Below are positions 33,787-44,957 of a stretch of 59,725 nt of DNA, piece after piece. A program made the position numbers and the translations under genes. The notes below the pieces were generated by a model. It was not told where the DNA came from. It was given only the letters and a program-made list of their open reading frames with translations, and ran no database searches. Positions within the stretch are counted from its first letter, which is position 1; each line of letters starts with the position of its first letter. This DNA is from Actinomycetales bacterium (GTDB taxonomy: Bacteria > Actinomycetota > Actinomycetes > Actinomycetales > Actinomycetaceae): the NCBI GenBank assembly GCA_015655375.1, contig JAATFD010000009.1, forward strand, positions 1 through 59,725, read 5' to 3'.

Positions 33787-35528
33787 GCGGCCTCCTCCTC
33801 GCTCATCTGGGACGCAACGATCTCGCGGTAGGTCGGGCAGGTGTCCATCAGGGTGCCATGCGTGCCCCGTCCGACGATGTGTCCGTCGTCAAGGACGATG
33901 ATGGTGTCCGCGTGGCGGATCGTCGCCACGCGCTGGGCCACGATCAAGATCGCTGCGCCGTGGACGTAGCTGGGCAGCGCGAGTCTGAGTCGCGCATCGG
34001 TCGCGTAATCGAGGGCCGAGAAAGAGTCGTCGAAGACGTAGAGATCGGCCTCGCGATAGAGGGCCCGGGCGATCGAGAGCCGTTGTCGCTGGCCTCCGGA
34101 GAAGTTCGTTCCGCCCGGTTCGACGGGTGCGTCGATGCCATCGACCAGATCAATGACGAACTCCGTCGCCTGAGCGCCCTCAAGGGCCCACTCGACCCGT
34201 GTCCGCTGCTCGGCGTCCGGCTCGGGGACCCCGGCCACGGTCGAGGCGATCGTGCCGGAGAAGAGATAGGAATGTTGGGGGACCACCGCGATGTGGCGAC
34301 GGAGTTCGGCGAGGTCGAGGTTGGGGACCGGGATCCCGGAGGCCGTGACAGCACCCTCGGTGGGGTCCATCAGGCGGGGAAGGAGATTGACCAGAGTCGT
34401 CTTGCCGGACGCGGTCGCACCGATGACGGCGGTCGTCGTCCCGGGAGTGAGGTCGAGGTCGATGTCGTCGAGGACGGGGACCTCCGCACCGGGGTAGCGC
34501 AGGGAGACGTCTCGATAGGCGAACGACCACCGTCCTTCGAGCGAGGACGCGGCCGTGTCCGGGGCCGGTGAAGCCACCGAGACCGGGTGGGCGAGCACGT
34601 CGTGGACACGCCCTGCTGACACGTTGGCGCGTGGGACCATGATGAACATCATCGCGGCCATCATCACGGCCTGGAAGATCAATCCGAGGTAATTGATGAA
34701 GGCGAAGAGAGCCCCGATTTGCATGTCGCCGGAGTCGATGAGGTGGCCGCCGAACCAGAGGACGGCGACCGTCGACAGGGAGATGACGATCATGACGGCC
34801 GGGAACATCACGGCGAAAAGCGATCCGATGCGCAGGGCGATACTACGGAGATTGTCGTTGGCGTCGCGGTAGCGGGAGCGGACGAGCGGCTGCCGGACGA
34901 ACGCCCGGATCACGCGGATCCCGGTCAATTCCTCGCGCAGGACCGTATTCATCCGGTCGATGCGTGTCTGCTGGACGGCGAACAGCGGCGTCAGCCGCGC
35001 CATGATGAATCCGACGACGACGGCGAGGACCGGAACGAGGATCAGGAGTAGCCGCGAGAGAGAGAGGTCCTGGCGCAGCGCCATGACGACTCCACCGACC
35101 CCCATGATCGGGGCCTGAATCATGATGATGAAGGTCATCAGGATGACCATCTGGATCTGCTGGATGTCATTGGTGGCGCGGGTGATCAACGAGGGTGCCC
35201 CGAAGTCGTGGACGTCCTGGGCGGAGAAGGCCTGGGCGTGGGTGAAGACCTCGCGCCGCAACCAGGCGCCGACCCCCATGGCGACCCGGGCCCCGAGGAA
35301 GACGGCGATGGCCGTCGCGACTCCCTGTGCCAGGGAGGCAGCGAGCATGATGAGGCCGAGGTGCCAGATCTGAGCGGTGTCACCGACAGCCACGCCTTCG
35401 TCGATGATGCGGGCGTTGAGGTCGGGCAGATAGAGAGCGGCGATGGTTGCGAAGACCTGCAGGACGGCGATTGCGAGGACCTCGACGAGATGGGTCTTCA
35501 CATATCCCCAGGTGAGTCTGACGAGCAC
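33783..35528 (-). CDS. ABC exporter half-transporter B (degenerate catalytic site)
   Basis: A 581-residue partner of the previous gene. Membrane helices are at about 15-330 (VEVLAIAVLQVFATIAALYL, LLLILVPVLAVVVGFIMARL). The ATPase domain has GATASGKTTLVNLLPRLMDP (Walker A), NFSGGQRQRLSIARALYREA (intact signature) and LYVFDDSFSALDYATD. There the residue after Walker B is Asp, not the catalytic Glu, and the H-loop reads IVAQRVATIRHAD (Gln for His). So this half carries the degenerate site, while half A has the catalytic Glu but an altered signature. This asymmetry is the known mark of heterodimeric exporters. First gene of the operon, starting at ATG 35528. Confidence 0.9.
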   Translation of the reverse strand: MLVRLTWGYVKTHLVEVLAIAVLQVFATIAALYLPDLNARIIDEGVAVGDTAQIWHLGLIMLAASLAQGVATAIAVFLGARVAMGVGAWLRREVFTHAQAFSAQDVHDFGAPSLITRATNDIQQIQMVILMTFIIMIQAPIMGVGGVVMALRQDLSLSRLLLILVPVLAVVVGFIMARLTPLFAVQQTRIDRMNTVLREELTGIRVIRAFVRQPLVRSRYRDANDNLRSIALRIGSLFAVMFPAVMIVISLSTVAVLWFGGHLIDSGDMQIGALFAFINYLGLIFQAVMMAAMMFIMVPRANVSAGRVHDVLAHPVSVASPAPDTAASSLEGRWSFAYRDVSLRYPGAEVPVLDDIDLDLTPGTTTAVIGATASGKTTLVNLLPRLMDPTEGAVTASGIPVPNLDLAELRRHIAVVPQHSYLFSGTIASTVAGVPEPDAEQRTRVEWALEGAQATEFVIDLVDGIDAPVEPGGTNFSGGQRQRLSIARALYREADLYVFDDSFSALDYATDARLRLALPSYVHGAAILIVAQRVATIRHADTIIVLDDGHIVGRGTHGTLMDTCPTYREIVASQMSEEEAA

Positions 35529-35710
35529 AGGCGTCCCTTCGTGGTCATGTTGTGGTTGCGTGTGGGCCCAGATGCGGGCGACGCCGGGACACGGCGTCCA
35601 CGCTCACGGTCGACGGCTGGGAAGGCGTCGGCGAATCGATCTGACGTCATGTTAGGACGGGGTGGGGGCATTTGGCGCGCTGGGCCACGTCGGGTGCGCC
35701 ACCGGCCGAA

Positions 35711-35716
35711 TACACT
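35711..35716 (+). promoter_or_regulatory. -10 box of a leaderless transcript
   Basis: TACACT, 7 bases, ATG 35724. It defines the start of the HER-repeat protein. Confidence 0.5.
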
Positions 35717-35723
35717 GGACCCC

Positions 35724-36338
35724 ATGGTTGTCGAGAGTCCGTCGAGGACGCGCGGAACATCCTTCGGCCTCGACGAGGTCGAGGCCGGGTTCTGGTTGGT
35801 TCTGGGCGTCGCTCGCGGGCGCGGAGAGGCCGTGACGCGGGACGATCTTGGTGATTTCATCACGGACGTCCGAGAGTGGGCGCGAGGAGCTGGAGCACCG
35901 TGCACGATCTCGGCCTCCGAGTTCGAACGCACGCGCCGGGGCATTCTCGACGCCTGGGGGCAAGCCTCCGCCAAGGGGCGCTCGCTGTGGCCACCGACTT
36001 CCCGGACCGTGGCGACGCGGCTGGGGAACGGGCATTGGAACGAGGCGTTGGCCGGTTTGGGCCTGACGACCTCCGCGCTGGGGCGCAGCCGTGGGGCCTC
36101 GACCTTCGGCGAGCAGGACTTCCTCGAAGCGCTCAGGGCCTATATCGACGATCGAACACGGACTCGGCAGTCGGTGTCCTTCGCCGGCTACGAAGCCTGG
36201 GCGGGAGAGCGGCGTTCATCGGGTGTGCGCATCCCGGCCGCAGCAACGATCCGGCAGCGCTTCGGGTCGTGGTCGCGAGCCTTGGCATGCGTGCGCGACG
36301 CGGAACAGGATGAAGTGGTACCCAATTCTTCGAACTGA
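35724..36338 (+). CDS. Homing-endonuclease-associated-repeat (HER) protein, uncharacterised
   Basis: A 204-residue protein of unknown role. Two short repeats are visible: one around SLWPPTSRTVATRLGNGHWNEALAGLGL (about 90-117) and one around VRIPAAATIRQRFGSWSRAL (about 170-190). The pattern P....i..rFGsW..AL...GL is that of the homing endonuclease-associated repeat, a small helical unit thought to bind DNA. No HNH nuclease motif is seen. The N-terminal third (FGLDEVEAGFWLVLGVARGRGEAVTRDDLGDF) is unlike known domains. It starts leaderless after TACACT. It is divergent from the ABC exporter and upstream of the PadR unit, and could be a DNA-binding regulator or a nuclease relic. Confidence 0.6.
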   Translation: MVVESPSRTRGTSFGLDEVEAGFWLVLGVARGRGEAVTRDDLGDFITDVREWARGAGAPCTISASEFERTRRGILDAWGQASAKGRSLWPPTSRTVATRLGNGHWNEALAGLGLTTSALGRSRGASTFGEQDFLEALRAYIDDRTRTRQSVSFAGYEAWAGERRSSGVRIPAAATIRQRFGSWSRALACVRDAEQDEVVPNSSN

Positions 36339-36441
36339 GTGTAACGATCGCTGATCAGATGCGAGTCAGGCGAGCGAATGGGGCATTTCGCTCGATATAC
36401 TGGCTACTGTCAGTGGTTACCCACCACCTAGTGGAGGCGTC

Positions 36442-37050
36442 ATGTCCGTTCGCAATGCGTTGTTGGCCTTGGTCGGGCAGACGCCCGCTGGTGTGTATCG
36501 GCTCAAGCAGGCTTTTGAGGAGGAGACCGGAGGAGCGTGGCCCCTCAACATCGGTCAGGTGTACCAGACCATGCAACGTCTCGAACGGGACGGCCTTGTC
36601 GGATCGCATCAGGAGACCAATGCCGGTCGTGATTCAGAGGTCTTCACCCTGACTTCGGGGGGGCGCGCCGAGCTGGCACATTGGTGGGAGGAGCCCGTTC
36701 GCCGCGATCGTCCCGAACGTGACGAGCTGTCCATGAAGCTCGCCATGGCCGCGGCCGATCCGTCCGTCGACATCTCGGATCTCATTCAGCGTCAGCGCAA
36801 GGCGAGCATGCAGACTCTGCGCGATCTCACGCGTCTCAAGGCGTCGGCCGATCCGACGGAGATCGCGTGGCTGCTCATCCTCGAGCGCCACGTCTTCGAG
36901 TTGGAGGCCGAGTTGCGCTGGCTCGATCACATCGAGGCCGAGACCCTCTCCGACGAGTCGCGGCAGGCTGCCTTCGAAGCCGCCAAGACCCGGAACGCGC
37001 ATCCGCAGGTTTCCGCGACCCGTCCGGGTGCTTTCCGACTTCCTCGTTGA
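36442..37050 (+). CDS. PadR family transcriptional regulator
   Basis: A 202-residue winged-helix repressor. The PadR domain is plain: VRNALLALVGQTPAGVYRLKQAFEE, then WPLNIGQVYQTMQRLERDGLVGS and DSEVFTLTSGGRAELAHWW (the wing and GR..Y.lT..G...l..W). The C-terminal part (DPTEIAWLLILERHVFELEAELRWLDHIEAE) is the helical Vir-like dimer arm. TGGAGG precedes ATG 36442. The gene directly precedes, and overlaps, an ABC ATPase gene, a common arrangement in which PadR represses the exporter. TATACT at about 36396 upstream may be the -10. Confidence 0.88.
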   Translation: MSVRNALLALVGQTPAGVYRLKQAFEEETGGAWPLNIGQVYQTMQRLERDGLVGSHQETNAGRDSEVFTLTSGGRAELAHWWEEPVRRDRPERDELSMKLAMAAADPSVDISDLIQRQRKASMQTLRDLTRLKASADPTEIAWLLILERHVFELEAELRWLDHIEAETLSDESRQAAFEAAKTRNAHPQVSATRPGAFRLPR

Positions 37051-37783
37051 CGTGGGGGGCGGTCCTGCTCACGCAGTCGAGTTGATCGGTGTCGGTCGTG
37101 AGCACGGATCGGGCCGGGGGCGTGTGGTTGCGCTTGCCGACATCGACCTCGTCGTCGAACGAGGCGAACTCGTGGCGATCATGGGTCCATCCGGATCGGG
37201 GAAGTCGACGCTGCTCAACATTGCGGGCGGCATCGACACCCCGACGATGGGGCGCGTCCTTATCGATGGGGTCGACATCGCCGGTATGGGGCCCCGTGAA
37301 CGGGCCCGGATCCGGCGCCGCACGGTGGGGTACGTGTTCCAGAATTTCAATCTCATCTCCTCCCTGTCAGCTGTCGAGAACGTCTCGCTGCCGCTCGAGC
37401 TCGATGCTGTCCCCGTTTCGCGTGCCCGGGAGGCGGCTCAGGAAGCGATGGCAGAGGTCGGGGTGGCGGACCTTGTGGGGCGTTTTCCCGATGACATGTC
37501 GGGTGGCCAGGTCCAGCGCGTGGCAATCGCGCGCGCCTTGGTCGGTCAACGCAGTGTGCTCATGGCGGATGAACCCACCGGCGCGCTCGACTCGCGGACG
37601 GGTGACCTTGTCATGACCGTGCTGCGTGCCCGGGTCGATCAGGGGGCGGCCGGGCTCTTGGTCACTCACGATGCGCGGTTTGCTGCGTGGGCGGACCGAA
37701 CGATCTTTCTGCGCGACGGCCGACTCATCGACGAGACACACGGGGACTCGGCCGAATCGTTGCTGTCCGGGCCTCTGCCGTGA
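37028..37783 (+). CDS. ABC transporter ATP-binding protein (MacB/LolD type)
   Basis: A 251-residue ATPase that powers the adjacent FtsX-like permease. VERGELVAIMGPSGSGKSTLLNIAGGID is the Walker A region and VGYVFQNFNLISSLSAVENV the Q-loop. DDMSGGQVQRVAIARALV is the signature, and VLMADEPTGALDSRTGDLVM Walker B and the D-loop, with the EPTGALD form typical of this group. LLVTHDARFAAWADRTIFLRDG holds the H-loop. The start is GTG 37028, overlapping the PadR gene by 23 bases, or GTG 37052, just after the PadR stop. Neither has a clear ribosome site, so translation is probably coupled. The stop overlaps the permease start (GTGA). Confidence 0.9.
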   Translation: MLSDFLVDVGGGPAHAVELIGVGREHGSGRGRVVALADIDLVVERGELVAIMGPSGSGKSTLLNIAGGIDTPTMGRVLIDGVDIAGMGPRERARIRRRTVGYVFQNFNLISSLSAVENVSLPLELDAVPVSRAREAAQEAMAEVGVADLVGRFPDDMSGGQVQRVAIARALVGQRSVLMADEPTGALDSRTGDLVMTVLRARVDQGAAGLLVTHDARFAAWADRTIFLRDGRLIDETHGDSAESLLSGPLP

Positions 37784-40635
37784 GCGAGTCCGGCTCCCGG
37801 ATCGATCCACGGGCCAAGTGGTGGGCCCGATGGAGAGTGGCCCTGCGCATCGCTCGACGCAACGTCTGGCGTGCGCGCGGACGGATGTGGATGGCTGTGC
37901 TCCTCATCTCGCTGCCCGTGGCCGTGATGGTGGCCGTCACGGCGGTTTTCTGGTCGGCGGCCTCGCCGGAGGGGACGGCCCATCGATTGCTCGGATCCGA
38001 TCGGTCGGTACAGGCCGGGGTGGATTTCGAAGGCTCCACACTGATCCACCAGAGCGCCTCCGGCAATCTGGTGTCGGTGGTCGATGGGACCGCCGAGAAC
38101 GATTCCCGGACTCTCCCGCTTGAGACACTGCAGTCCTGGGTCCCAGCCGGGGACACCCTCAGTGCTGCCGATGTGCTGACGCAGGTCGAACTCACTCCAC
38201 CCACCTCCGACCTGACTGACGAGAGAGGTGACCGCCAGGTGGCGGCCGATCTCCTCCAAGCTGGCGCGCCTGTTGCTGTCGAGCAGTGGGCGGGCACCGA
38301 CGTGGACGTTCCGGGAAGCGGGGAAGGCCTCGTCTCCGAGGACGTTCTGGCCGATCTCGGGTGTGCGGTGGGTGACCAGATCAATTTCTCTGCCGTCCTC
38401 GACTCCCGTCCCGACGTCGGGTCCGGGGCCATCGTCAACGGGACGTTCCGGATCGTGGGAACCCTCGATTCCTCCGAAGAAGTGATCGTCGGTGCCGGAA
38501 CGTTCACCTACGACCGCTCCCGGATCTGGGACACTGCGACCTCCAGGTGGTACGTGCTCGGCGAGATTCCTGTCAGTTGGGACGACGTCAAGGCGATCAA
38601 CACGTCCGGTTTCTCCGTGACGTCGCGATCGGTCGTCGAGGATCCCCCGGATGTGGCCCAACGCTATTCGGACCAGACGGATCCCGAATCCTCACTCCTG
38701 GCCGGTGGATCGACCCAGGAGATCTTCGTGGTCGTCGTAGTCATTCTGGCGGTCTTCGCCGAGACGATCATGCTGGTCATCCCGGTCCTGACCGTTGCCC
38801 AGAGGCGCGACATGCGGACCCTCGCCCTCGTGGCGGCCAATGGAGGCGATGACCGGGACCGGAGACGCATCATGCTCTCCTATGGGGTGATGATTGGTGT
38901 GATGGCGGGGGTCCTCGCCCTGGCGCTCGGGTCCCTCCTGGGTGGCGTGCTGGCCCTGGGGGTTCTGGGCACGGGTGTCTTCCTCCTCCCACTGGGTCTG
39001 GTCCCGTTGTGCTTCGGTTTGTCCGTCATCATCGGTGCGTTCTCTGCGCTGTTCCCGGCAGCCACGGCCGCGCGGCTCGACGTGGCGGCTACCCTCGCCG
39101 AGCGTCCGTCGATGGCGTCGCGGCTGGCGAGACGCCGGGCGATCTTTCCCGTCCTTGCCCTCCTCGGTGCAGTGGCCGAGGTCGGCGGCGTTCGATTCGC
39201 GTCGGTACCGGTCGTCGTGGTCGGTTCCGTCGCCCTCTTGATCGGGTTGATCGGGTCGATGCCGTGGGTCCTTCACTTGGCTGGGCGGCTCTCGGATCAT
39301 GGCCCGTTGGCCTGGCGTCTGGCCTTGCGCGACGCGATTCGTCAGGGACATCGGACTCTGCCGGCTTTCGCCTCGATCATGACGGTGATCTTCGCTGTAT
39401 CGGGTGGGCTCGTGTGGATGACATCCCACGACGAAGCAGCCTGGCAGGGCGAGGACCACGTCGGGGCGCGAGGAACGGTCTTCGTCTCCTCCCAGGCCCG
39501 GCAGGGGCCGCCCGGAGCATTGAACGCCGTGCGTGAGCGGGCAGTGACGCGGGTCGAGGCACGCTTCGGTGAGGGATCCCGGACCGAGGTCCGCGGGTCC
39601 GCTGTCGGATTCGGTGGGACGACCGTGGCTGTCTCTGCAGACATTCCCTTCGACCGGACGTGTCCGTCCGAAAAGGCGTCCGCTGATGGCGATGCCTGGA
39701 CGGAGGACGATTTGCCCGGAATGCGCGATCTGCCGGATTTGACGGGGGATCCGTGGTGCACCCGATGGCTGACGCCGAATCGATTCTTCGACACCTCGAC
39801 GATGAACGGGATCGATCCGCTCTACTTCGTCGACGACGGGACTTACCTCGACGGCTCGGGACTGGTCAGCGAGGACGAGAAGGACCGGCTTGTTGGCGTC
39901 CTCCGGGAGGGAGGTGCCATCGTTCCGGACGAGCGTGCGGTGATCGACGGCCGGGCGCGGGTGCGCGTCCGCGATATGACGGGCTCCGCAGGTGCCGCGG
40001 AGGGGACGGGCCCGAAGAGCGTCGGAGTGCTCGACGTCCCGGCCGTTTCCTGGGATGGGCTTGGCGTCGTCATCCTGTCGCCTCAGGCTGCCGAGCAGCT
40101 GGGGGTGCCCGTGAGGATTCTCGGTGTCCTCGTCTCGACCGACCGGAGCGTCAGCCCCGTTGACGCTCTCGAGCTGTCGGCCCAGATCCGTCGCGAGGTG
40201 CCCGGATCCATGACGTCTGCGGTCGAGCAGTCGGGAGTGGCGGTGCTTGCCCCCTTCGCCTGGGTGCTCGCGGGAATCCTTGTGGCCGTCGGGTCGATCG
40301 CCATCGTCGTGGGGCTTGCCGCTGCGGACACCCGGCCCGACCTCGACACGCTGGAGTCGGTCGGCGCATCACCGGGGATGCGACGGCAGTTTTCGGTGTG
40401 CCAGGCCCTGGTGCTCAGCGTCCACGCACTGCCGTTCGGGATGGCCGCGGGTGTGGCCTCAGGGGCCGCCATCGTCCTGACGACAGGCTCTTTCGCCACG
40501 GAACCGGGAGCGATGACTCCGGTGATCCCCTGGATCCCCCTGCTGACCCTGTTGATCGGCCTGCCGATCGTCTCTGTGCTGGTGGGAGCGGTGTTGACAC
40601 CGTCGCGGGAGCGACTGATGCGACGGATTGACTAA
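37780..40635 (+). CDS. FtsX-like ABC transporter permease
   Basis: A 951-residue membrane protein. The N-terminal cytoplasmic piece WARWRVALRIARRNVWRARGRMWMAV leads into helix 1 (VLLISLPVAVMVAVTAVFWS), followed by a large extracellular domain (about 60-330). Three helices then follow (FVVVVVILAVFAETIMLVIP, YGVMIGVMAGVLALALGSLL and one near residue 415), with the FtsX-like pattern AQRRDMRTLALVAANGGDDRDRRRIML. The second half repeats the layout, with a second extracellular domain and helices at the C terminus (LAGILVAVGSIAIVVGLAAA, DTLESVGASPGMRRQF). This duplicated layout is usual for actinobacterial MacB-like permeases. Translation is coupled to the ATPase. The substrate is unknown. Confidence 0.88.
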   Translation: MSESGSRIDPRAKWWARWRVALRIARRNVWRARGRMWMAVLLISLPVAVMVAVTAVFWSAASPEGTAHRLLGSDRSVQAGVDFEGSTLIHQSASGNLVSVVDGTAENDSRTLPLETLQSWVPAGDTLSAADVLTQVELTPPTSDLTDERGDRQVAADLLQAGAPVAVEQWAGTDVDVPGSGEGLVSEDVLADLGCAVGDQINFSAVLDSRPDVGSGAIVNGTFRIVGTLDSSEEVIVGAGTFTYDRSRIWDTATSRWYVLGEIPVSWDDVKAINTSGFSVTSRSVVEDPPDVAQRYSDQTDPESSLLAGGSTQEIFVVVVVILAVFAETIMLVIPVLTVAQRRDMRTLALVAANGGDDRDRRRIMLSYGVMIGVMAGVLALALGSLLGGVLALGVLGTGVFLLPLGLVPLCFGLSVIIGAFSALFPAATAARLDVAATLAERPSMASRLARRRAIFPVLALLGAVAEVGGVRFASVPVVVVGSVALLIGLIGSMPWVLHLAGRLSDHGPLAWRLALRDAIRQGHRTLPAFASIMTVIFAVSGGLVWMTSHDEAAWQGEDHVGARGTVFVSSQARQGPPGALNAVRERAVTRVEARFGEGSRTEVRGSAVGFGGTTVAVSADIPFDRTCPSEKASADGDAWTEDDLPGMRDLPDLTGDPWCTRWLTPNRFFDTSTMNGIDPLYFVDDGTYLDGSGLVSEDEKDRLVGVLREGGAIVPDERAVIDGRARVRVRDMTGSAGAAEGTGPKSVGVLDVPAVSWDGLGVVILSPQAAEQLGVPVRILGVLVSTDRSVSPVDALELSAQIRREVPGSMTSAVEQSGVAVLAPFAWVLAGILVAVGSIAIVVGLAAADTRPDLDTLESVGASPGMRRQFSVCQALVLSVHALPFGMAAGVASGAAIVLTTGSFATEPGAMTPVIPWIPLLTLLIGLPIVSVLVGAVLTPSRERLMRRID

Positions 40636-40638
40636 CAC

Positions 40639-41058
40639 TCAGCCGTGGTCGCGCGAGTCGCGGCCTCTCAGCTGGTCGAGGTCGCGGCGCTCCTTTTTCG
40701 TGGGCCGTCCGGCTCCGCGCTCCCGCACGGGGACGCTCCAGGCGATCCGGGGTCGTTCGGGAGTGAGATCGATGTAGCACTGTGCCGCGCGCGGTGCTCC
40801 GACCCGGGTGCGCACCAAGGCCGTGACCTGCAGAATCCGGTCGAATCCCTCGACACGCAGACGAACCTCGTCGCCGACATGCACCTTTTGGGCGGCCTTG
40901 ACGGTCATACCGTTGATACGCACATGACCAGCACGGGCAGCCAGGGTCGCCAGGGATCGTGACTTCGTCTGGCGAACCGACCACAGCCAGGTGTCGACAC
41001 GCACTCCCTCGCCGGGATCGGACTCGGCAGGTGTCGGCTGTGGAGAATCGAGAGGCAT
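40639..41058 (-). CDS. S4 domain RNA-binding protein (Hsp15-like)
   Basis: A 139-residue protein. VRVDTWLWSVRQTKSRSLATLAARAGHVRINGMTVKAAQKVHVGDEVRLRV is an S4 RNA-binding domain (the same fold as ribosomal protein S4 and RluA-type enzymes). It is followed by a strand region, ILQVTALVRTRVGAPRAAQCYIDLTPE, and a basic tail RGAGRPTKKERRDLDQLRGR, the hallmark of Hsp15, which recycles stalled 50S subunits carrying peptidyl-tRNA. The length agrees. ATG 41058 or 41067 are both in frame. It is the last gene on the minus strand before the convergent FtsX-like permease gene (3 bases apart). Confidence 0.88.
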   Translation of the reverse strand: MPLDSPQPTPAESDPGEGVRVDTWLWSVRQTKSRSLATLAARAGHVRINGMTVKAAQKVHVGDEVRLRVEGFDRILQVTALVRTRVGAPRAAQCYIDLTPERPRIAWSVPVRERGAGRPTKKERRDLDQLRGRDSRDHG

Positions 41059-41068
41059 GACGGCCATC

Positions 41069-42061
41069 CTAGGAGTCCGGCGCGCTGGACGCTCCCACGC
41101 GAACGAGGGCGTCGCGAACCTGTCCAAGGACTCGATCGACTCCGGTCCGACCGCCTGTCGTGGGAAGACTGACGAGGTCGTCGGGCCAGGGGCCGCGCCA
41201 TCCCCGGGGCTTTGGCCACCACACCGGCCCGTCGACGCCCGCGTGGGCGAGCTCGAGGACGAGGGCCCGTCCCGCCGGGTGGCGCATGCTCACGCAGAAG
41301 TGCCCATCTCGCGGAGACGCGAGTTCCAGCCCGAGCGACGCCAACCCGTCGTGCAGGCGGCGCACGGCCTCGCGGCGCTCGCGGAGGAAGACATCGAGGT
41401 CGAGATCGGCCACGAGCTTACGCGACTCGTCGGACAACTCGACGGGAACGAGCTCCTGATCCATGACGTCCTCGGCGGCGTCGAGCTCGCCCGACATCCA
41501 TAGCCGGGTCTCCTCCCGGTCCAGCGGGGACCGGGGTGAGGGCCGGGGATCATCTTCGGACAGGCCCCACACGAGTGCTCCGTCGGGGAGATTGAGGAGC
41601 TTGCGGATCGCGGCGACCTCAAAGTCGGCGGGGGTGCTCGGAGGCTCCGGCCACGAGTGCGTGGTGTCGAGGACGAGGACGTCGCCGCGGGTGCGGGCAC
41701 GGCGCAGGACGTCACGCAGCTCCGGAGACCCGGGAGCACCGAACAGCTCGCAGTGAAGGACCGCCCAGTGTGGGTCGCAGGCACCCCGGTCGGCGAGCGT
41801 CTGTTCGAGGGCACGTGGATCGGCCATCAGATCCGGCCCCACCGGGACGCGGGCGATGTGCATCCCCTCCATTTGGAACGGCAGGGCCATCGTCGCGCAG
41901 TGGAAGGCGGGAAGAGCGATTCGGGAGATCCCCTGGTCCCTCAGCTTGCGCGCGACGAGAGCCAACGCGTGGCGGCCGAGGGCGACAGCGGTCGCGTCAG
42001 CGAATCGAGGGAGCGCGGCAGACACTCGATCATTGTGCGCCGCCCGCACGCTCCCGTTCAC
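41069..42061 (-). CDS. PLP-dependent aminotransferase-like protein (DegT-like), function unknown
   Basis: A 330-residue protein with the layout of fold-type I PLP enzymes. ISRIALPAFHCATMALPFQM is the start of the large domain. HCELFGAPGSPELRDVLRRA then DVLVLDTTHSWPEPP supplies the cofactor Asp and His-Ser, and FEVAAIRKLLNLPDGALVWG places a Lys in the position of the Schiff-base Lys (RK.l.lpdGa.v). Sequence identity to classical DegT proteins looks low, so the substrate cannot be named. GTG 42061 starts one base after the bglA stop, making it the fifth minus-strand gene in tandem after the bgl genes. Whether it belongs functionally to the glucoside operon is open. The S4 gene follows 10 bases later. 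Confidence 0.65.
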   Translation of the reverse strand: MNGSVRAAHNDRVSAALPRFADATAVALGRHALALVARKLRDQGISRIALPAFHCATMALPFQMEGMHIARVPVGPDLMADPRALEQTLADRGACDPHWAVLHCELFGAPGSPELRDVLRRARTRGDVLVLDTTHSWPEPPSTPADFEVAAIRKLLNLPDGALVWGLSEDDPRPSPRSPLDREETRLWMSGELDAAEDVMDQELVPVELSDESRKLVADLDLDVFLRERREAVRRLHDGLASLGLELASPRDGHFCVSMRHPAGRALVLELAHAGVDGPVWWPKPRGWRGPWPDDLVSLPTTGGRTGVDRVLGQVRDALVRVGASSAPDS

Positions 42062-42062
42062 C

Positions 42063-44388
<2,326 letters not shown>

Positions 44389-44392
<4 letters not shown>

Positions 44393-44922
44393 TGCCCCGA
44401 ATGCTCCTCGAGTGAGGCGACGATGACGAGGTCGCCGTGCTCGACGAGGCCTTCGCCACGCGTCGAGATTCCCGTAAAGGACGCAGCATTCATCAGCGTG
44501 ACGAGGACGGTCGGGTCGAGGCCTGCGCCGGTGACGACGGCGAGGTCGACGTCGACCAGCGGATCGCCCGCGTGGACCTGGGTGCCCTTGACCGCCCTCG
44601 TCGTGAACCCGTGGCCCTTGAGCGTCACCGTGTCGATGCCGACGTGGACGAGGATCTGGGCGTCCTCGTCCGTCCGCAGTCCGATGGCGTGGGGCATCAG
44701 CGTGAGGATGCGACCCGTGACGGGGGAGACGATGTGACCGTCGGTCGGTGCGATCCCGACGCCCATCCCAAGCGCTCCGGAGGCGAAGGCCGCGTCGGAG
44801 ACGTCAACAAGAGGCACCAGGGCACCGTCGACCGGTGCGCTCACACGGATGGCGCCTCCGAGGTCGGGTGTCTTCTCGGTGCGGGTGCGATGCGGCCAGC
44901 GGCGTGACAATCTGTCGAGCAT
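44389..44922 (-). CDS. PTS glucose/beta-glucoside EIIA domain protein
   Basis: A 177-residue EIIA of the Glc family. After a basic start (LDRLSRRWPHRTRTE) the fold reads IRVSAPVDGALVPLVDVSDAAFASGALGMGVGIAPTDGHIVSPVTGRI. It carries FPTxHAIG-like LMPHAIGLRTDED, with one active-site His, and ILVHVGIDTVTLKGHGF, with the phosphorylated His (HVGIDTV). It accepts phosphate from HPr and passes it to the EIIB domain of the adjacent permease, which has no EIIA of its own. It lies between the flavin reductase and the antiterminator gene, overlapping the latter by 4 bases. Confidence 0.92.
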
Positions 44923-44957
44923 TGCGGGGTGATTCCTTTCTTCTGTTCCGTGTCGCC

